A stretch of DNA of 64,000 nucleotides, from assembly GCF_000344155.1 (NCBI RefSeq), contig NZ_BAOQ01000006.1, positions 62,001 to 126,000 on the forward strand, in the 5' to 3' direction. This stretch comes from Gordonia paraffinivorans NBRC 108238. GTDB lineage: Bacteria; Actinomycetota; Actinomycetes; Mycobacteriales; Mycobacteriaceae. Made by a program: the position numbers and the translations under genes. The first letter of the stretch is position 1. Every line of letters begins with the position of its first letter. The notes beneath the pieces are model-generated. The model did not search any database. It saw only the letters and a list, made by a program, of their open reading frames with translations, and was not told the DNA's origin. This document shows, in pieces, positions 35,812 to 44,796 of the stretch.

Positions 35812-36936
35812 TCACCCCGCCGCCTGCCTGGTGATCGGCGGCAGCCGTACACCCAGGCGGGCGGCTGCGTCGTACCCCACGTCGGCCAGCTGCGCCACCT
35901 TCGCCGGGCGCAGTCCCGATCGCAGGCACTCGTCGAGCATCCGCGCCAGCTCGTACCCGGGGTCGGCCTCGAGCGCGACGTCGAGGGCCGTCCCTGCGTA
36001 GGCACCCTCCCCCGCGACGTAGTGCAGGTGCGCGAGCAGCGTCGCGGCGGCCGCCCGGCCGCGGCCGGTCAGGCGCCGGGTGAGTTCGCGCCACCGCGTC
36101 TCGGCCCGATCCCGCAGGTCGGTGACCGCCAGGCCGAGCAGCGCATCCCGGACGCGGACATCGCTCACGGCGCGGTCGAGCACGGGCAGACTCCGACAAT
36201 CCAGGGGCTCCGTCGCCCTGACGACCGACCCGATCGCACACTCCAGCAGGTCCGCGGGTGAGGCCGCCGTGGCCGCATCCGATCTCGGGACGCCCTCGGC
36301 TGCGCAGCCGGGGCAGTCGCGGTCCGGCCGCTGCCGGCTGCACTCCCCCGGAAGCGGGTCGAGCATCGCCCGGATCTCCGACCGGCGCGCCAGGATGCGC
36401 CGCCCGGCTCGCACCGCCGTGGCGACCGCCGTCGGCGAGGTGTGCGGGTCCCCGAGCAGACCACTGCGTCCTCCGCTCATGTCGACCGCCCACGTCTGGT
36501 CGTCGGGGCACCAGATCGTCGTCCACGGCGCGCCGGCGCGGAACTCCGCGAGCGCGAAGCCCGCGGCGACGCCGCCGATCGCGGAGAAATGCCGGTCGGC
36601 GAGTTCGACGACCCGCCGGTACTCGGGGCCGTCGATCCGATGACGGTCGTCGGCGACGATCACCGCCACCTCCTCCACGCCGTAGGAGTCGGTGATCGTC
36701 CCGAGATCGGCGAGCAGACCGGACAGTTCGGGTCGGGGTGCGCCCGCCCCGTCGAGGAACAGGTCGTGACGCATCGTCGCCGACAACGCGCGACCCGCGC
36801 CGAACGCGATCACGATGATCGACCGCTCGGGCAGGAAACCGATCAGGGCGGGCACGGCGGTGAGGAGCGTCGTCGGGTCGAGGGGGCCGCGCGGCGAGGA
36901 CGGCTTCGGGGTGAGTGAGGACATGCCCGACAGCAT
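35812..36936 (-). CDS. DUF4192 family protein
   Basis: The 374-residue protein belongs to the actinobacterial DUF4192 family, function unknown. It begins LDPTTLLTAVPALIGFLPERSIIVIAF and contains an internal cysteine cluster (GECSRQRPDRDCPGCA) that might bind a metal. It is otherwise helical, with a repeat-like C-terminal region (LLAHLHYVAGEGAYAGTALDVALEADPGY) resembling tetratricopeptide helices. No signal or membrane segment is seen. The start is uncertain: ATG at 36936 or 36924, neither with a strong ribosome-binding site. Confidence 0.82.
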   Translation of the reverse strand: MLSGMSSLTPKPSSPRGPLDPTTLLTAVPALIGFLPERSIIVIAFGAGRALSATMRHDLFLDGAGAPRPELSGLLADLGTITDSYGVEEVAVIVADDRHRIDGPEYRRVVELADRHFSAIGGVAAGFALAEFRAGAPWTTIWCPDDQTWAVDMSGGRSGLLGDPHTSPTAVATAVRAGRRILARRSEIRAMLDPLPGECSRQRPDRDCPGCAAEGVPRSDAATAASPADLLECAIGSVVRATEPLDCRSLPVLDRAVSDVRVRDALLGLAVTDLRDRAETRWRELTRRLTGRGRAAAATLLAHLHYVAGEGAYAGTALDVALEADPGYELARMLDECLRSGLRPAKVAQLADVGYDAAARLGVRLPPITRQAAG

Positions 36937-36975
36937 CGGCGCGTGCCGACGCCCTCGACCCGCCCCGGCGGCGAC

Positions 36976-36984
36976 TGTGGACAA
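36976..36984 (-). promoter_or_regulatory. Perfect DnaA-box-like 9-mer
   Basis: The minus strand reads TTGTCCACA, the actinobacterial DnaA-box consensus. A second, two-mismatch copy on the plus strand (TCATCCACA) is at 36996-37004. Two boxes in an intergenic gap could titrate DnaA or place a local promoter under its control, but single matches also occur by chance. Confidence 0.3.
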
Positions 36985-37010
36985 CCCGGCTCGGGTCATC
37001 CACAGCCTGT

Positions 37011-37057
37011 ACTCAGCCGAAGGCGGCGGCCAGCACTCAGCCGAAGGCGGCGGCCAG
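37011..37057. repeat. Duplicated 23-base segment at the lipoprotein gene 3' end
   Basis: An identical 23-base sequence occurs at 37011-37033 and 37035-37057, a 24-base period. The inner copy carries the stop codon and last codons (AAAFG-stop) of the minus-strand lipoprotein gene, and the outer copy repeats them just beyond the gene. Confidence 0.8.
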
Positions 37058-37750
37058 GGCCTTGGTGAACAGCTCGTCGAGCGCCGCGGAATCCTCCGGC
37101 GCGACGGGAGAGTCTCCGGGCCAACGGCATTCGGCGTAGACGCGGACGTCGTCGCGCTCGCCGAGCAGCGTCAGCGTGCTGGTCGTCACCGGCGCGGCCT
37201 CGCCGCCGGTGACGATCGTCCTCCTGAGCGTCGCGGTCGCGACGCCGTCGGGGGCCGGGGGCGCCGGCAGGACCTCGGTGGTCACCGTCGACGACGCACC
37301 GAAGGTGGTGCGGGTGAACTCCGGGCAGCGCCTGGCCCTATCCACCACCTCGGCCAGCGGCGCGGTGACGTGCGCGACGACCGTCGTGAGTGTCGACCGG
37401 TCCACCGTGCCGTAGCCGAGGAAGGCCACCGCGCCGTCGGCCGAGACCGGCTCGGGCGCGCAGTCGGCCGGGTCGAAGCTCGTGTCCTTCGCCTGCCCGG
37501 GCACCGCGGCGCCGGTGACGTCGGCGAGCGCGTTCCCGACCGCCGGCGGCGGGATGCGGTCGGCCGAGCCGGACGGGAAGTCCGACGCCGACACCGAGCG
37601 GGACGACAGATCGGCGTTCGACGACTGTGCGTCGCCGCTGACCGAGCACGCCGACAGCACCCCGCCGGCGAGAACGGCGCAGGCGGCCAGCAGCAGCGCG
37701 GGCACACGACGTGCCGTGGAGGTGGGACGGTGAGCGGTAGCCGGGGTCAC
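37037..37750 (-). CDS. Secreted lipoprotein of unknown function
   Basis: The 237-residue protein has a lipoprotein signal: basic start, hydrophobic core (VPALLLAACAVLAGG) and lipobox LSAC with lipidated C35. The mature part is mostly beta-strand-like with three cysteines (C97, C142, C213), the kind of small mycolata-specific lipoproteins grouped as DUF3558 or DUF5642. I cannot assign a family with certainty. The GTG at 37750 gives a proper signal peptide. It has no obvious operon partner; DUF4192 lies downstream on the same strand. Confidence 0.75.
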   Translation of the reverse strand: MTPATAHRPTSTARRVPALLLAACAVLAGGVLSACSVSGDAQSSNADLSSRSVSASDFPSGSADRIPPPAVGNALADVTGAAVPGQAKDTSFDPADCAPEPVSADGAVAFLGYGTVDRSTLTTVVAHVTAPLAEVVDRARRCPEFTRTTFGASSTVTTEVLPAPPAPDGVATATLRRTIVTGGEAAPVTTSTLTLLGERDDVRVYAECRWPGDSPVAPEDSAALDELFTKALAAAFG

Positions 37751-37887
37751 AACGCACTACTGTGCCACCGCGGCCGTCCCGCGCCCGGGGTGACACACCA
37801 CGCACGCCTCACCCGTCCCGGGAATCACCGGCCGCCTCCGGGTGTTGATCCCCTCGAACGGCCCACCCGTGCCCGCATGTCCTCGCC

Positions 37888-37917
37888 GTAGGAGACAATG
37901 GCGGTAGGAGACAATGG
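37888..37917. repeat. Two exact 14-base direct repeats upstream of the PAC2 gene
   Basis: The sequence GTAGGAGACAATGG occurs at 37888-37901 and 37904-37917 (16-base period). Each copy includes a -10-like GACAAT and an AGGAG, so the pair may be a duplicated promoter or regulator site about 90-118 bases before the PAC2 start. Confidence 0.55.
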
Positions 37918-38005
37918 GGGCCGATGATCTCGATGACGTCCGCCACGGACGTCGACGACTCCGGCGTCCGCCGTGGACGCCGCCACACGTGTAAGGAGGG
38001 ACGAC

Positions 38006-39040
38006 GTGGACGAGAATCCGGCGCGCAACGACGCGCTGTACGAGCTCGCCTTTCCCGCTCCGCAGGTGAGCCGAGCCGACGGCACCGGCCCGGTGCTGAT
38101 CCATGCCCTGGAGGGCTTCGCCGACGCCGGTCATGCGGTCGCGCTCTCGGCGGCCCATCTGCGGGAGAGCCTCGAGTCGGAGCTGGTGGCGACGTTCTCG
38201 TCCGACGAGCTGATGGACTACCGCTCGCGCCGCCCGACCATCACCTTCAGCGGCGAGACGTTCACCGACGTGGACATGCCGAAGCTGACGCTCCATGCGA
38301 TCCGCGATACCACCGGTCGCGGCTTCCTGCTGCTCGCCGGCGCCGAGCCCGACCTGCGCTGGGAACAGTTCGTCGACGCCGTCCGCAGGCTGGCCGAGCG
38401 CTTCGGCGTGACCGACGTGATCGGCCTCAACGCGATCCCGATGGCGGTGCCGCACACGCGGCCGCCGTCGATCACCGCGCACGGGACCGACCCCGATTCG
38501 CTCGGTGACCTGCCGCGGTGGGGTTCGGCGATGAAACTGCCGGCCAGCGCGTCGATGCTGCTGGAGCTGCGGATGGGCGAGGCGGGCTACCGGGCGTCGG
38601 GCCTGTCGGTCCACGTCCCGCACTACCTCGCCCAGACCAACTACCCCGCCGCGTCCGCCCGTCTGCTGGGCGCGGTGTCGGAGCTGACCGGTCTCGAGTT
38701 CTCGCTGGCCGCGCTGGAGAGCGCCGCCGACAAGGTCCGGGCGCAGGTCGACCAGGAGGTCCAGGGCAACGCGGAGATCGAACAGGTCGTCGCCGCGCTC
38801 GAGACCCAGTACGACGCCTACCACCAGGCGGCCGAGGAGCGCGCCTCGCTGCTCGCTGCCGAGGAGTCCCTGCCCAGCGGCGAGGAGCTCGGCGCCGAGC
38901 TCGAGCGGTTCCTGGCCGAGCACGCCGGGAACGGCGGCTCGGTCGACGGCAGCCTGGGCGGACCCACCGAAGGCCGCTTCGGCGAGAACGGCCCCGGCGG
39001 CGACGAACCCGGAGACGAGGGTCCGCAATCGTCGATCTGA
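38006..39040 (+). CDS. PAC2 family protein (Rv2714-like)
   Basis: The 344-residue protein has a PAC2 domain (about 30-265; GPVLIHALEGFADAGHAVALSAAHL, TDVIGLNAIPMAVPHTRPPSITAHG). This fold relates to proteasome-assembly chaperones and nucleoside-phosphorylase-like proteins. A coiled-coil arm follows (QVDQEVQGNAEIEQVVAALETQYDAYHQAAEERASLL) and a Gly-rich tail. It has been structurally studied in Rv2714 without a clear function. The GTG at 38006 follows a strong AAGGAGGG. Its stop overlaps the CTG start proposed for the downstream helicase, implying co-translation. Confidence 0.88.
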   Translation: MDENPARNDALYELAFPAPQVSRADGTGPVLIHALEGFADAGHAVALSAAHLRESLESELVATFSSDELMDYRSRRPTITFSGETFTDVDMPKLTLHAIRDTTGRGFLLLAGAEPDLRWEQFVDAVRRLAERFGVTDVIGLNAIPMAVPHTRPPSITAHGTDPDSLGDLPRWGSAMKLPASASMLLELRMGEAGYRASGLSVHVPHYLAQTNYPAASARLLGAVSELTGLEFSLAALESAADKVRAQVDQEVQGNAEIEQVVAALETQYDAYHQAAEERASLLAAEESLPSGEELGAELERFLAEHAGNGGSVDGSLGGPTEGRFGENGPGGDEPGDEGPQSSI

Positions 39041-41148
39041 CCACCGCCGAGTCGGCCGGGCTGGTCCCCGTCGACGACGAAGACCTGGCGCTCGAGCGGT
39101 ACACCGAATGGTGGACGCAACGCGGCATCGACCTGTACGAGCATCAGGAGGAATCCCTGCTCGAGCTGCTCGCCGGCAGCCACGTGATCCTGGCGACCCC
39201 GACCGGTTCGGGGAAGTCGCTCGTGGCCGCCGGCGCGCTCTACTTCGCGCGATGCCGCGGCGAGCGGGCGTTCTACACCGCGCCGATCAAGGCGCTCGTC
39301 AGCGAGAAGTTCTTCGAGCTGTGCGGGATGTTCGGTGCCGACCAGGTCGGCCTGCTGACCGGTGACGCCTCGGTGAACCCCGACGCCCCGATTGTGTGTG
39401 CGACCGCCGAGATCGTCGCCAACCTCGCCCTCTCCGACGGGCCCGACAGCGACATCGGCACCCTGGTCGCCGACGAGTTCCACTACTACGGCGACCCGGA
39501 CCGCGGCTGGGCGTGGCAGGTGCCGCTGATCGAGTTGCCGCGCACCCAGTTCCTGTTGATGTCGGCGACGCTGGGCGACGTGTCGTTCTTCGTCGACGAC
39601 CTCACCCGGCGGACCGGCCGCCAGACTGTCGAGGTCACCGGCGCCCAGCGCCCGGTGCCGCTCGAGTACGACTATGCGATGACCCCGATCCACGAGACGA
39701 TCGCCGATCTCGTGGAGCGCGGGCGCGCACCGGTGTACGTCGTGCACTTCACCCAGGCGGCGGCCGTCGAACGCGCCCAGGCCCTGCTCAGCGTGAAGAT
39801 CTGCAGCAAGGAGGAGAAGGCCGCGATCGCCGAGGCCATCGGCGACTTCCGCTTCTCCACCGGCTTCGGCAACAACCTGAGCAAGCTGCTGCGTTCGGGG
39901 ATCGGCGTCCACCACGCCGGCATGCTCCCCCGCTACCGCCGCCTCGTGGAGCGGCTGGCCCAGCAGGGCCTGCTCAAGGTGATCGCGGGCACCGACACGC
40001 TCGGCGTCGGGATCAACGTGCCCATCCGCACCGTGCTCTTCGCAGCGCTCAGCAAATACGACGGGCGCCGGGTGCGCCGCCTCCGGGCGCGCGAGTTCCA
40101 TCAAATCGCCGGACGCGCGGGCCGCGCCGGCTTCGACACCGTCGGCTACGTCGTCGCCCAGGCACCCGAGCACGACGTGGAGAACGCGCGTGCGGTCGCG
40201 AAGGCCGGCGACGACCCCAAGAAGCTGCGGAAGATCGTGCGCCGCAAGCCACCCGAGGGCTTCGTCTCCTGGGGCGAGAAGACCTTCACCCAGCTCGTCG
40301 ACGCCCCCGAGGAACCGCTGCGCTCCCACTTCCAGATGACCACCGCGATGCTGCTCGAGGTGCTCTCGCGACCCGGCGACTGCTTCGCGGCCGTCCGCCA
40401 TCTGCTCGAGGACAACCACGAGCCGCGCGATCGCCGGCTGCGCCACATCAAGCACACCATCGAGCTGTACCGGGGCCTGCGCGACGCGGGGATCGTCATG
40501 CAGCTCGACGAGCCCGACGAGACCGGCCGGCACATCGCAATGAGCGTCGACATGCCGGAGAACTTCGCCCTCACCAATCCGCTCTCGGCGTTCGCACTGG
40601 CCACCTTCGAGGTCCTCGACCCCGAATCGTCCACGTACGCACTGGATGTCGTGTCCGTCCTGGAGTCGACCCTGGAGGACCCGCGACCGCTGCTCATCGC
40701 GCAGCGCAAGGCCGCCCGCGACGCCGCGATCGCGGAGATGAAGGCCGACGGAATCGAGTACGAGGAACGCATGGCGCGGCTGGAGGAGATCACCTGGCCG
40801 CAGCCGCTGCGCGACGAGATCTTCGCCGCCTTCGACATCTACCGGCGCGGACACCCGTGGGTGTCGTCGTTCCCGCCGTCGCCGAAGTCGGTGCTGCGCG
40901 AGATGCTGGAGAAGGCGATGACCTTCACCGAGCTCATCTCCGCCTACGGCCTCGCCCGCAGCGAGGGAGTGGTACTGCGGTACCTGTCGGACTGCTATCG
41001 CGTTCTCCGCCAAGGAGTCCCCACCAGTGCGGTGACCCCGGAGATCGAGCAGATCGTCGCCGATCTCGGCACCATGGTGCGCGAGGTCGACTCGAGTCTG
41101 GTCGACGAGTGGGAGGCACTCTCCCAGGCCGAGGCCGCGTCGGAGTGA
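39037..41148 (+). CDS. DEAD/DEAH-box helicase with DUF3516 C-terminal domain
   Basis: This is a 703-residue SF2 helicase of the Ski2-like type. Walker A is TPTGSGKSLVAAG, motif II LVADEFHYYGD, motif III LLMSATLGD, and motif VI HQIAGRAGRAGFDT. The C-terminal 300 residues are the actinobacterial DUF3516 region. It probably unwinds RNA. No ATG, GTG or TTG stands between the PAC2 coding end and the conserved core, but CTG at 39037-39039 overlaps the PAC2 TGA as CTGA, the same geometry as other coupled pairs here. I take CTG as the likely start. A longer frame begins upstream at 38518 inside the PAC2 gene, which is less likely. Confidence 0.85.
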   Translation: MTTAESAGLVPVDDEDLALERYTEWWTQRGIDLYEHQEESLLELLAGSHVILATPTGSGKSLVAAGALYFARCRGERAFYTAPIKALVSEKFFELCGMFGADQVGLLTGDASVNPDAPIVCATAEIVANLALSDGPDSDIGTLVADEFHYYGDPDRGWAWQVPLIELPRTQFLLMSATLGDVSFFVDDLTRRTGRQTVEVTGAQRPVPLEYDYAMTPIHETIADLVERGRAPVYVVHFTQAAAVERAQALLSVKICSKEEKAAIAEAIGDFRFSTGFGNNLSKLLRSGIGVHHAGMLPRYRRLVERLAQQGLLKVIAGTDTLGVGINVPIRTVLFAALSKYDGRRVRRLRAREFHQIAGRAGRAGFDTVGYVVAQAPEHDVENARAVAKAGDDPKKLRKIVRRKPPEGFVSWGEKTFTQLVDAPEEPLRSHFQMTTAMLLEVLSRPGDCFAAVRHLLEDNHEPRDRRLRHIKHTIELYRGLRDAGIVMQLDEPDETGRHIAMSVDMPENFALTNPLSAFALATFEVLDPESSTYALDVVSVLESTLEDPRPLLIAQRKAARDAAIAEMKADGIEYEERMARLEEITWPQPLRDEIFAAFDIYRRGHPWVSSFPPSPKSVLREMLEKAMTFTELISAYGLARSEGVVLRYLSDCYRVLRQGVPTSAVTPEIEQIVADLGTMVREVDSSLVDEWEALSQAEAASE

Positions 41149-41170
41149 GTCCCACGGGTCGACTCCGACC

Positions 41171-41193
41171 GGCCGGCGACGCGTGGGCCGGCC
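41171..41193. terminator. Hairpin between convergent DUF3516 helicase and oxyR
   Basis: A perfect 7-base GC stem (41171-41177 with 41187-41193) with a 9-base loop fills the 45-base gap between the two stop codons and touches the end of oxyR. Confidence 0.5.
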
Positions 41194-42126
41194 TCAGATC
41201 GGCCGCACCGCACCGGTGGCCGACACCAACCGGCCGATGATCTGCGCCAGCTTCCGGTAGGCCTCGTCGTGCCGCGCGGAGTTGCGGAACACCAAGCCGA
41301 TCCGGCGTCCGGGCCGGGGCGGGGCGAACGTCGCGATCGCGAGGTCGCCCGACGCCGTCTCCGAGGCAACCGCGGTCTGCGGGATCAGCGTCACGCCCAG
41401 TCCCCCGACGACGCAGTGCACGGCGGTGGTCAGCGAGGCGGCCCGGGTCTGCCCGAGGTCGGGCCGGACGCCGGCGAGCGCACAGACCTCGAGCGCCTGG
41501 TCGCGTAGACAGTGCCCATCGTCGAGGAGCAGCAGCGGCAGGTCCGCCAGCGCGCTGGGATCGAGCCGCTTCTTGCCCGCCAGGGTGTGCCCGGCGGGAA
41601 GCGCGAGCACGAAATCCTCTTGGTAGAGCGGCACTTCGACGATCCCCGGCACATCCAGCGGGAGTGCGAGCAGGGCGACGTCGAGGGTCCCCCCGCGAAG
41701 TTGCTCGACGAGACGTGCGGTCTGTTCCTCGACGACGCGCGGACGCAGGTCCGGCAGCTCGTCGGCGAGCCCGCGGAGAACTGCGGGCAGCACATACGGC
41801 GCGACGGTGGGGATGACGCCGAAGCGGATCGAACCGCTCAGGGGGTCCCCGGTCCCGGCTGCGGCGGCGGTGAACTGGTCGACCGCCTCCACCGCCGCGA
41901 TCGCCTTCGGCAGGAGTTCCGTGCCGTCCGGGGTGAGGTGCACGCGACGGGTCGTGCGTTCCACCAGGGCGACGCCGAGCCCGGTCTCGAGCGCCGAGAT
42001 CGCCTGCGAGAGCGACGGCTGGCTGACGCCGAGGTCGGTGGCCGCGGCACCGAAGTGCCGACGTTGCGCGAGGGCCACGAAGGCGCGGAGTCCGGCGATC
42101 GTCGGCTGATAGGTTCTATCGGGCAT
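41194..42126 (-). CDS. oxyR: Hydrogen-peroxide-sensing LysR-type regulator OxyR
   Basis: OxyR senses peroxide by forming a disulfide and activates or de-represses antioxidant genes. The 310-residue LysR-type protein has an N-terminal winged helix ([31 protein letters not shown]) and a C-terminal sensor domain. Both redox cysteines, C206 and C215 in the [14 protein letters not shown] motif, are present, so the sensor looks functional, unlike the decayed oxyR of M. tuberculosis. ATG at 42126 is the typical start ([16 protein letters not shown]). It is divergent from ahpC, its expected target. Confidence 0.95.
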   Translation of the reverse strand: MPDRTYQPTIAGLRAFVALAQRRHFGAAATDLGVSQPSLSQAISALETGLGVALVERTTRRVHLTPDGTELLPKAIAAVEAVDQFTAAAAGTGDPLSGSIRFGVIPTVAPYVLPAVLRGLADELPDLRPRVVEEQTARLVEQLRGGTLDVALLALPLDVPGIVEVPLYQEDFVLALPAGHTLAGKKRLDPSALADLPLLLLDDGHCLRDQALEVCALAGVRPDLGQTRAASLTTAVHCVVGGLGVTLIPQTAVASETASGDLAIATFAPPRPGRRIGLVFRNSARHDEAYRKLAQIIGRLVSATGAVRPI

Positions 42127-42140
42127 GGCTATCAGTATAG
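42108..42140. promoter_or_regulatory. Putative OxyR operator (paired ATAG/CTAT dyads) at the oxyR start
   Basis: GATAG-N3-CTATC at 42108-42120 and CTAT-N4-ATAG at 42129-42140 flank the oxyR start codon. OxyR operators are built from ATAG/CTAT tetranucleotides spread over one face of DNA, and the position suits autoregulation plus control of ahpC. Exact spacing does not match the E. coli consensus, so this is a candidate. Confidence 0.5.
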
Positions 42141-42253
42141 TGCTACTAATCACCTTTCGTTTTCTCCGAAAATCGGGCACGATAGTACTCGTACGCCGCG
42201 AAAGAACTTCGCGTGCAACTCAGGTACACCAATCCAAGCTGAAGGAGCGACAC

Positions 42254-42841
42254 ATGGCCCTGCTCACCATCGGTGACCAGTTCCCCGCCTACAACCTCAC
42301 CGCCGTCATCGGCGGCGACCTCAGCAAGGTCAACGCCCAGCAGCCCGACGACTACTTCACCACCGTCACCTCCGACGACCACCCGGGCAAGTGGCGGGTC
42401 GTCTTCTTCTGGCCGAAGGACTTCACCTTCGTCTGCCCGACCGAGATCGCGGCCTTCGGCAAGCTGAACGACGAGTTCGAGGACCGCGACGCCGTCGTCC
42501 TCGGCGCCTCGGTCGACAACGAGTTCGTCCACTTCCAGTGGCGTGCACAGCACGAGGACCTGAAGACCCTCCCCTTCCCGATGCTGAGCGACATCAAGCG
42601 CGAGCTCGCCACCGCCTGCGGCGTTCTCAACGCCGACGGTGTCGCCGATCGCGCCACCTTCATCGTCGACCCGAACAATGAGATCCAGTTCGTGTCGGTC
42701 ACCGCCGGCTCGGTGGGCCGCAACGTCGACGAGGTCCTGCGCGTCCTCGACGCCCTGCAGTCCGATGAGCTCTGCGCCTGCAACTGGAAGAAGGGCGACC
42801 CGACCATCAACGCCGGCGAGCTCATGTCGGCCGGCGTCTGA
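42254..42841 (+). CDS. ahpC: Alkyl hydroperoxide reductase AhpC (peroxiredoxin)
   Basis: AhpC reduces hydrogen peroxide, organic peroxides and peroxynitrite. The 195-residue protein has the peroxidatic cysteine C61 (FTFVCPTEI) and the two C-terminal cysteines C174 and C176 ([10 protein letters not shown]), exactly the arrangement of M. tuberculosis AhpC, in which AhpD rather than AhpF recycles the enzyme. The ATG at 42254 has GAAGGAG upstream. It is co-transcribed with ahpD (11-base gap) and divergent from oxyR. Confidence 0.97.
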   Translation: MALLTIGDQFPAYNLTAVIGGDLSKVNAQQPDDYFTTVTSDDHPGKWRVVFFWPKDFTFVCPTEIAAFGKLNDEFEDRDAVVLGASVDNEFVHFQWRAQHEDLKTLPFPMLSDIKRELATACGVLNADGVADRATFIVDPNNEIQFVSVTAGSVGRNVDEVLRVLDALQSDELCACNWKKGDPTINAGELMSAGV

Positions 42842-42852
42842 GAGGAGAGCCG

Positions 42853-43386
42853 ATGAGCATCGACAACCTGAAGGAAGCCCTTCCCGAGTACGCGAAGGAC
42901 CTCAAGCTCAACCTCGGCTCGATCAGCCGCACCACCGTGCTGAACGAGGAGCAGCTGTGGGGCACCCTGCTGTCGACCGCTGCTGCCACCAAGAACGCCA
43001 AGGTGCTCAGCGAGATCGCCGACGAGGCCGCCGACACCCTGTCGGCCGAGGCCTACAACGCCGCCCTCGGTGCTGCGTCGATCATGGGCATGAACAACGT
43101 GTTCTACCGTGGTCGCGGCTTCCTCGACGGCAAGTACGACGACCTGCGTCCCGGCCTGCGGATGAACATCATCGGCAACCCGGGCGTGGACAAGGCCCTC
43201 TTCGAGCTGTGGTCGTTCGCCGTCTCGTCGATCAACGGGTGCGGCCACTGCGTCGCCGCTCACGAGAACACCCTGCGTGAGGCCGGCGTCGAGCGTGAGG
43301 CCATCCTCGAGGCCCTCAAGGTCGCCTCGATCGTCGCCGGCGTCGCCCAGGCCCTCGCCACCACCGAGGTCCTCGCGAACGCCTGA
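42853..43386 (+). CDS. ahpD: Alkyl hydroperoxidase AhpD
   Basis: AhpD is the thioredoxin-like partner that reduces AhpC, linked through lipoamide proteins to NADH. The 177-residue all-helical protein carries the CxxC active site C130-G-H-C133 in [12 protein letters not shown], with the conserved downstream His. The ATG at 42853 follows GAGGAGAG, 11 bases after the ahpC stop. A long hairpin terminator closes the operon. Confidence 0.97.
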   Translation: MSIDNLKEALPEYAKDLKLNLGSISRTTVLNEEQLWGTLLSTAAATKNAKVLSEIADEAADTLSAEAYNAALGAASIMGMNNVFYRGRGFLDGKYDDLRPGLRMNIIGNPGVDKALFELWSFAVSSINGCGHCVAAHENTLREAGVEREAILEALKVASIVAGVAQALATTEVLANA

Positions 43387-43415
43387 TCGAAAGCGTCACA
43401 CGGCTTCTCCGGTGA

Positions 43416-43454
43416 CAACGAGGCCCGGCTGCCAAAGGCAGCCGGGCCTCGTTG
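43416..43454. terminator. Long hairpin between convergent ahpD and aminotransferase genes
   Basis: An 18-base perfect stem (43416-43433 with 43437-43454) and a 3-base loop lie 29 bases past the ahpD stop and 42 bases past the aminotransferase 3' end. Confidence 0.85.
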
Positions 43455-43496
43455 CGTTGTGACCGGTGTTCGGCCGGGAGAACCCGGCCCGGAGAC

Positions 43497-44735
43497 TCAG
43501 CTCAGGGCGGTCCGGATCCGGTCGGCCAGCTCGCCCACCTCCGCGGTGGTCATGACGAACGCCGGGGAGATCTGGAGCGCGCCCTGACCGGCGGCGCGGG
43601 TGCTCACGCCGTGCTCGCGCAGCTTCAGCACCGCGGCGGGCGCGGTCGACGGGTCGGCGAGCTGGACCGCGGTCACCGCGCCCAGGCCGGTCCGCACCTC
43701 GGACACCGAGTCGAGCTCGGCCAGCGGGGACAGCGCCGCCGCGAGGTCGCCCTCCAGGCGCGTCGCCTCGGCGAGCAGCCCCTCTCGCCGGATGATGTCG
43801 AGGTTGGCCAGGGCGGCCGCCGCCGCGGCGGCGTGACCGCCGTAGGTGTAGCCGTGGCGGAACCACACGCCGCCGGCGAAGAACGGTTCGGCGACCCGCG
43901 GTGCGGCGAAGACCGCGCCCATCGGGACGTAGCCGCTCGTCAGGCCCTTGGCTGTGGTGATCATGTCCGGCTGCAGGTCGAAGCGCGCCGAGGCGAACCA
44001 CGAGTCGCCGCCGATACGACCGAAGCCGGTGACGACCTCGTCGGCGACGAAGAGGATGTCGTGGTCGCGGCAGATCGCGCGCACCTCCGCGAGGTAGCCC
44101 TCGGGCGGCAGGTAGATGCCGCCGGCGCCGATGATCGGCTCGCAGAAGAAGGCGGCGATGTTCTCCGCGCCCACGCGCTCAACGAGACCCAGCAGGCTCT
44201 TGGCGTCGTCCCAGTCGACGTTCTGCACGTCGTGCATCAGCTCGCCGTAGCCGTCGTGGTTGAGCGGGATGCCGGCCAGCGAGGTGCCCGCCGCATGCAT
44301 GCCGTGGTAGGCCTTCGTGCGGCTGACGACGACGCGCTTTTCCGGCTTGCCCTGCTCGACCCAGTAGCGGCGCGCGAGCTTGACCGCGGTGTCGATCGAG
44401 TCGCTGCCGCCGGAGGTGAAGAAGATCTTCGACCCCGGCACCGGCGCGATCTGCGCCAGCTCCTCGGCGAGCCGAAGCGTGACGTCGCTCGCGATGTCGC
44501 CGAAGTTCGAGTAGTGCGCGATCGAGGTCAGCTGACGCGAGACCGCCTCGGCGATCTCGGTGCGGCCGTGGCCGATGTTGGTGAACCACAGGCCGGCGGT
44601 CGCGTCGAGGTACTCCTTGCCGTCCCGGTCGTAGATGCGGGTTCCCTCGCCCCTGGTCACGACGAAGGGGCCGTTGGCGGTCACGGCACCCATGTCGGCG
44701 AAACCGTGCCAGAGCGCTCCCGAAGATTCAGACAT
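43497..44735 (-). CDS. Class III PLP-dependent aminotransferase
   Basis: The 412-residue protein is a fold-type I omega-aminotransferase. FTSGGSDSIDTAVKLARRYW is the PLP phosphate-binding segment, LFVADEVVTGFGR carries the pyridine-nitrogen Asp, and TTAKGLTSGYVPMGA holds the Schiff-base Lys. Acceptors and donors cannot be fixed: relatives act on beta-alanine, GABA, diamines or adenosylmethionine-type donors. No biotin or urease context is present. The start may be ATG at 44735 (MSESSGALWHGF); ATGs at 44741 and 44744 or the far one at 44798 are alternatives. It is divergent from hrpA by about 60 bases. Confidence 0.86.
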   Translation of the reverse strand: MSESSGALWHGFADMGAVTANGPFVVTRGEGTRIYDRDGKEYLDATAGLWFTNIGHGRTEIAEAVSRQLTSIAHYSNFGDIASDVTLRLAEELAQIAPVPGSKIFFTSGGSDSIDTAVKLARRYWVEQGKPEKRVVVSRTKAYHGMHAAGTSLAGIPLNHDGYGELMHDVQNVDWDDAKSLLGLVERVGAENIAAFFCEPIIGAGGIYLPPEGYLAEVRAICRDHDILFVADEVVTGFGRIGGDSWFASARFDLQPDMITTAKGLTSGYVPMGAVFAAPRVAEPFFAGGVWFRHGYTYGGHAAAAAAALANLDIIRREGLLAEATRLEGDLAAALSPLAELDSVSEVRTGLGAVTAVQLADPSTAPAAVLKLREHGVSTRAAGQGALQISPAFVMTTAEVGELADRIRTALS

Positions 44736-44796
44736 GCCCATCATGATGCCGGGCGAGGTGGGAGCGCGGCCGACCGCCCCATATCCTGGGAGCATC

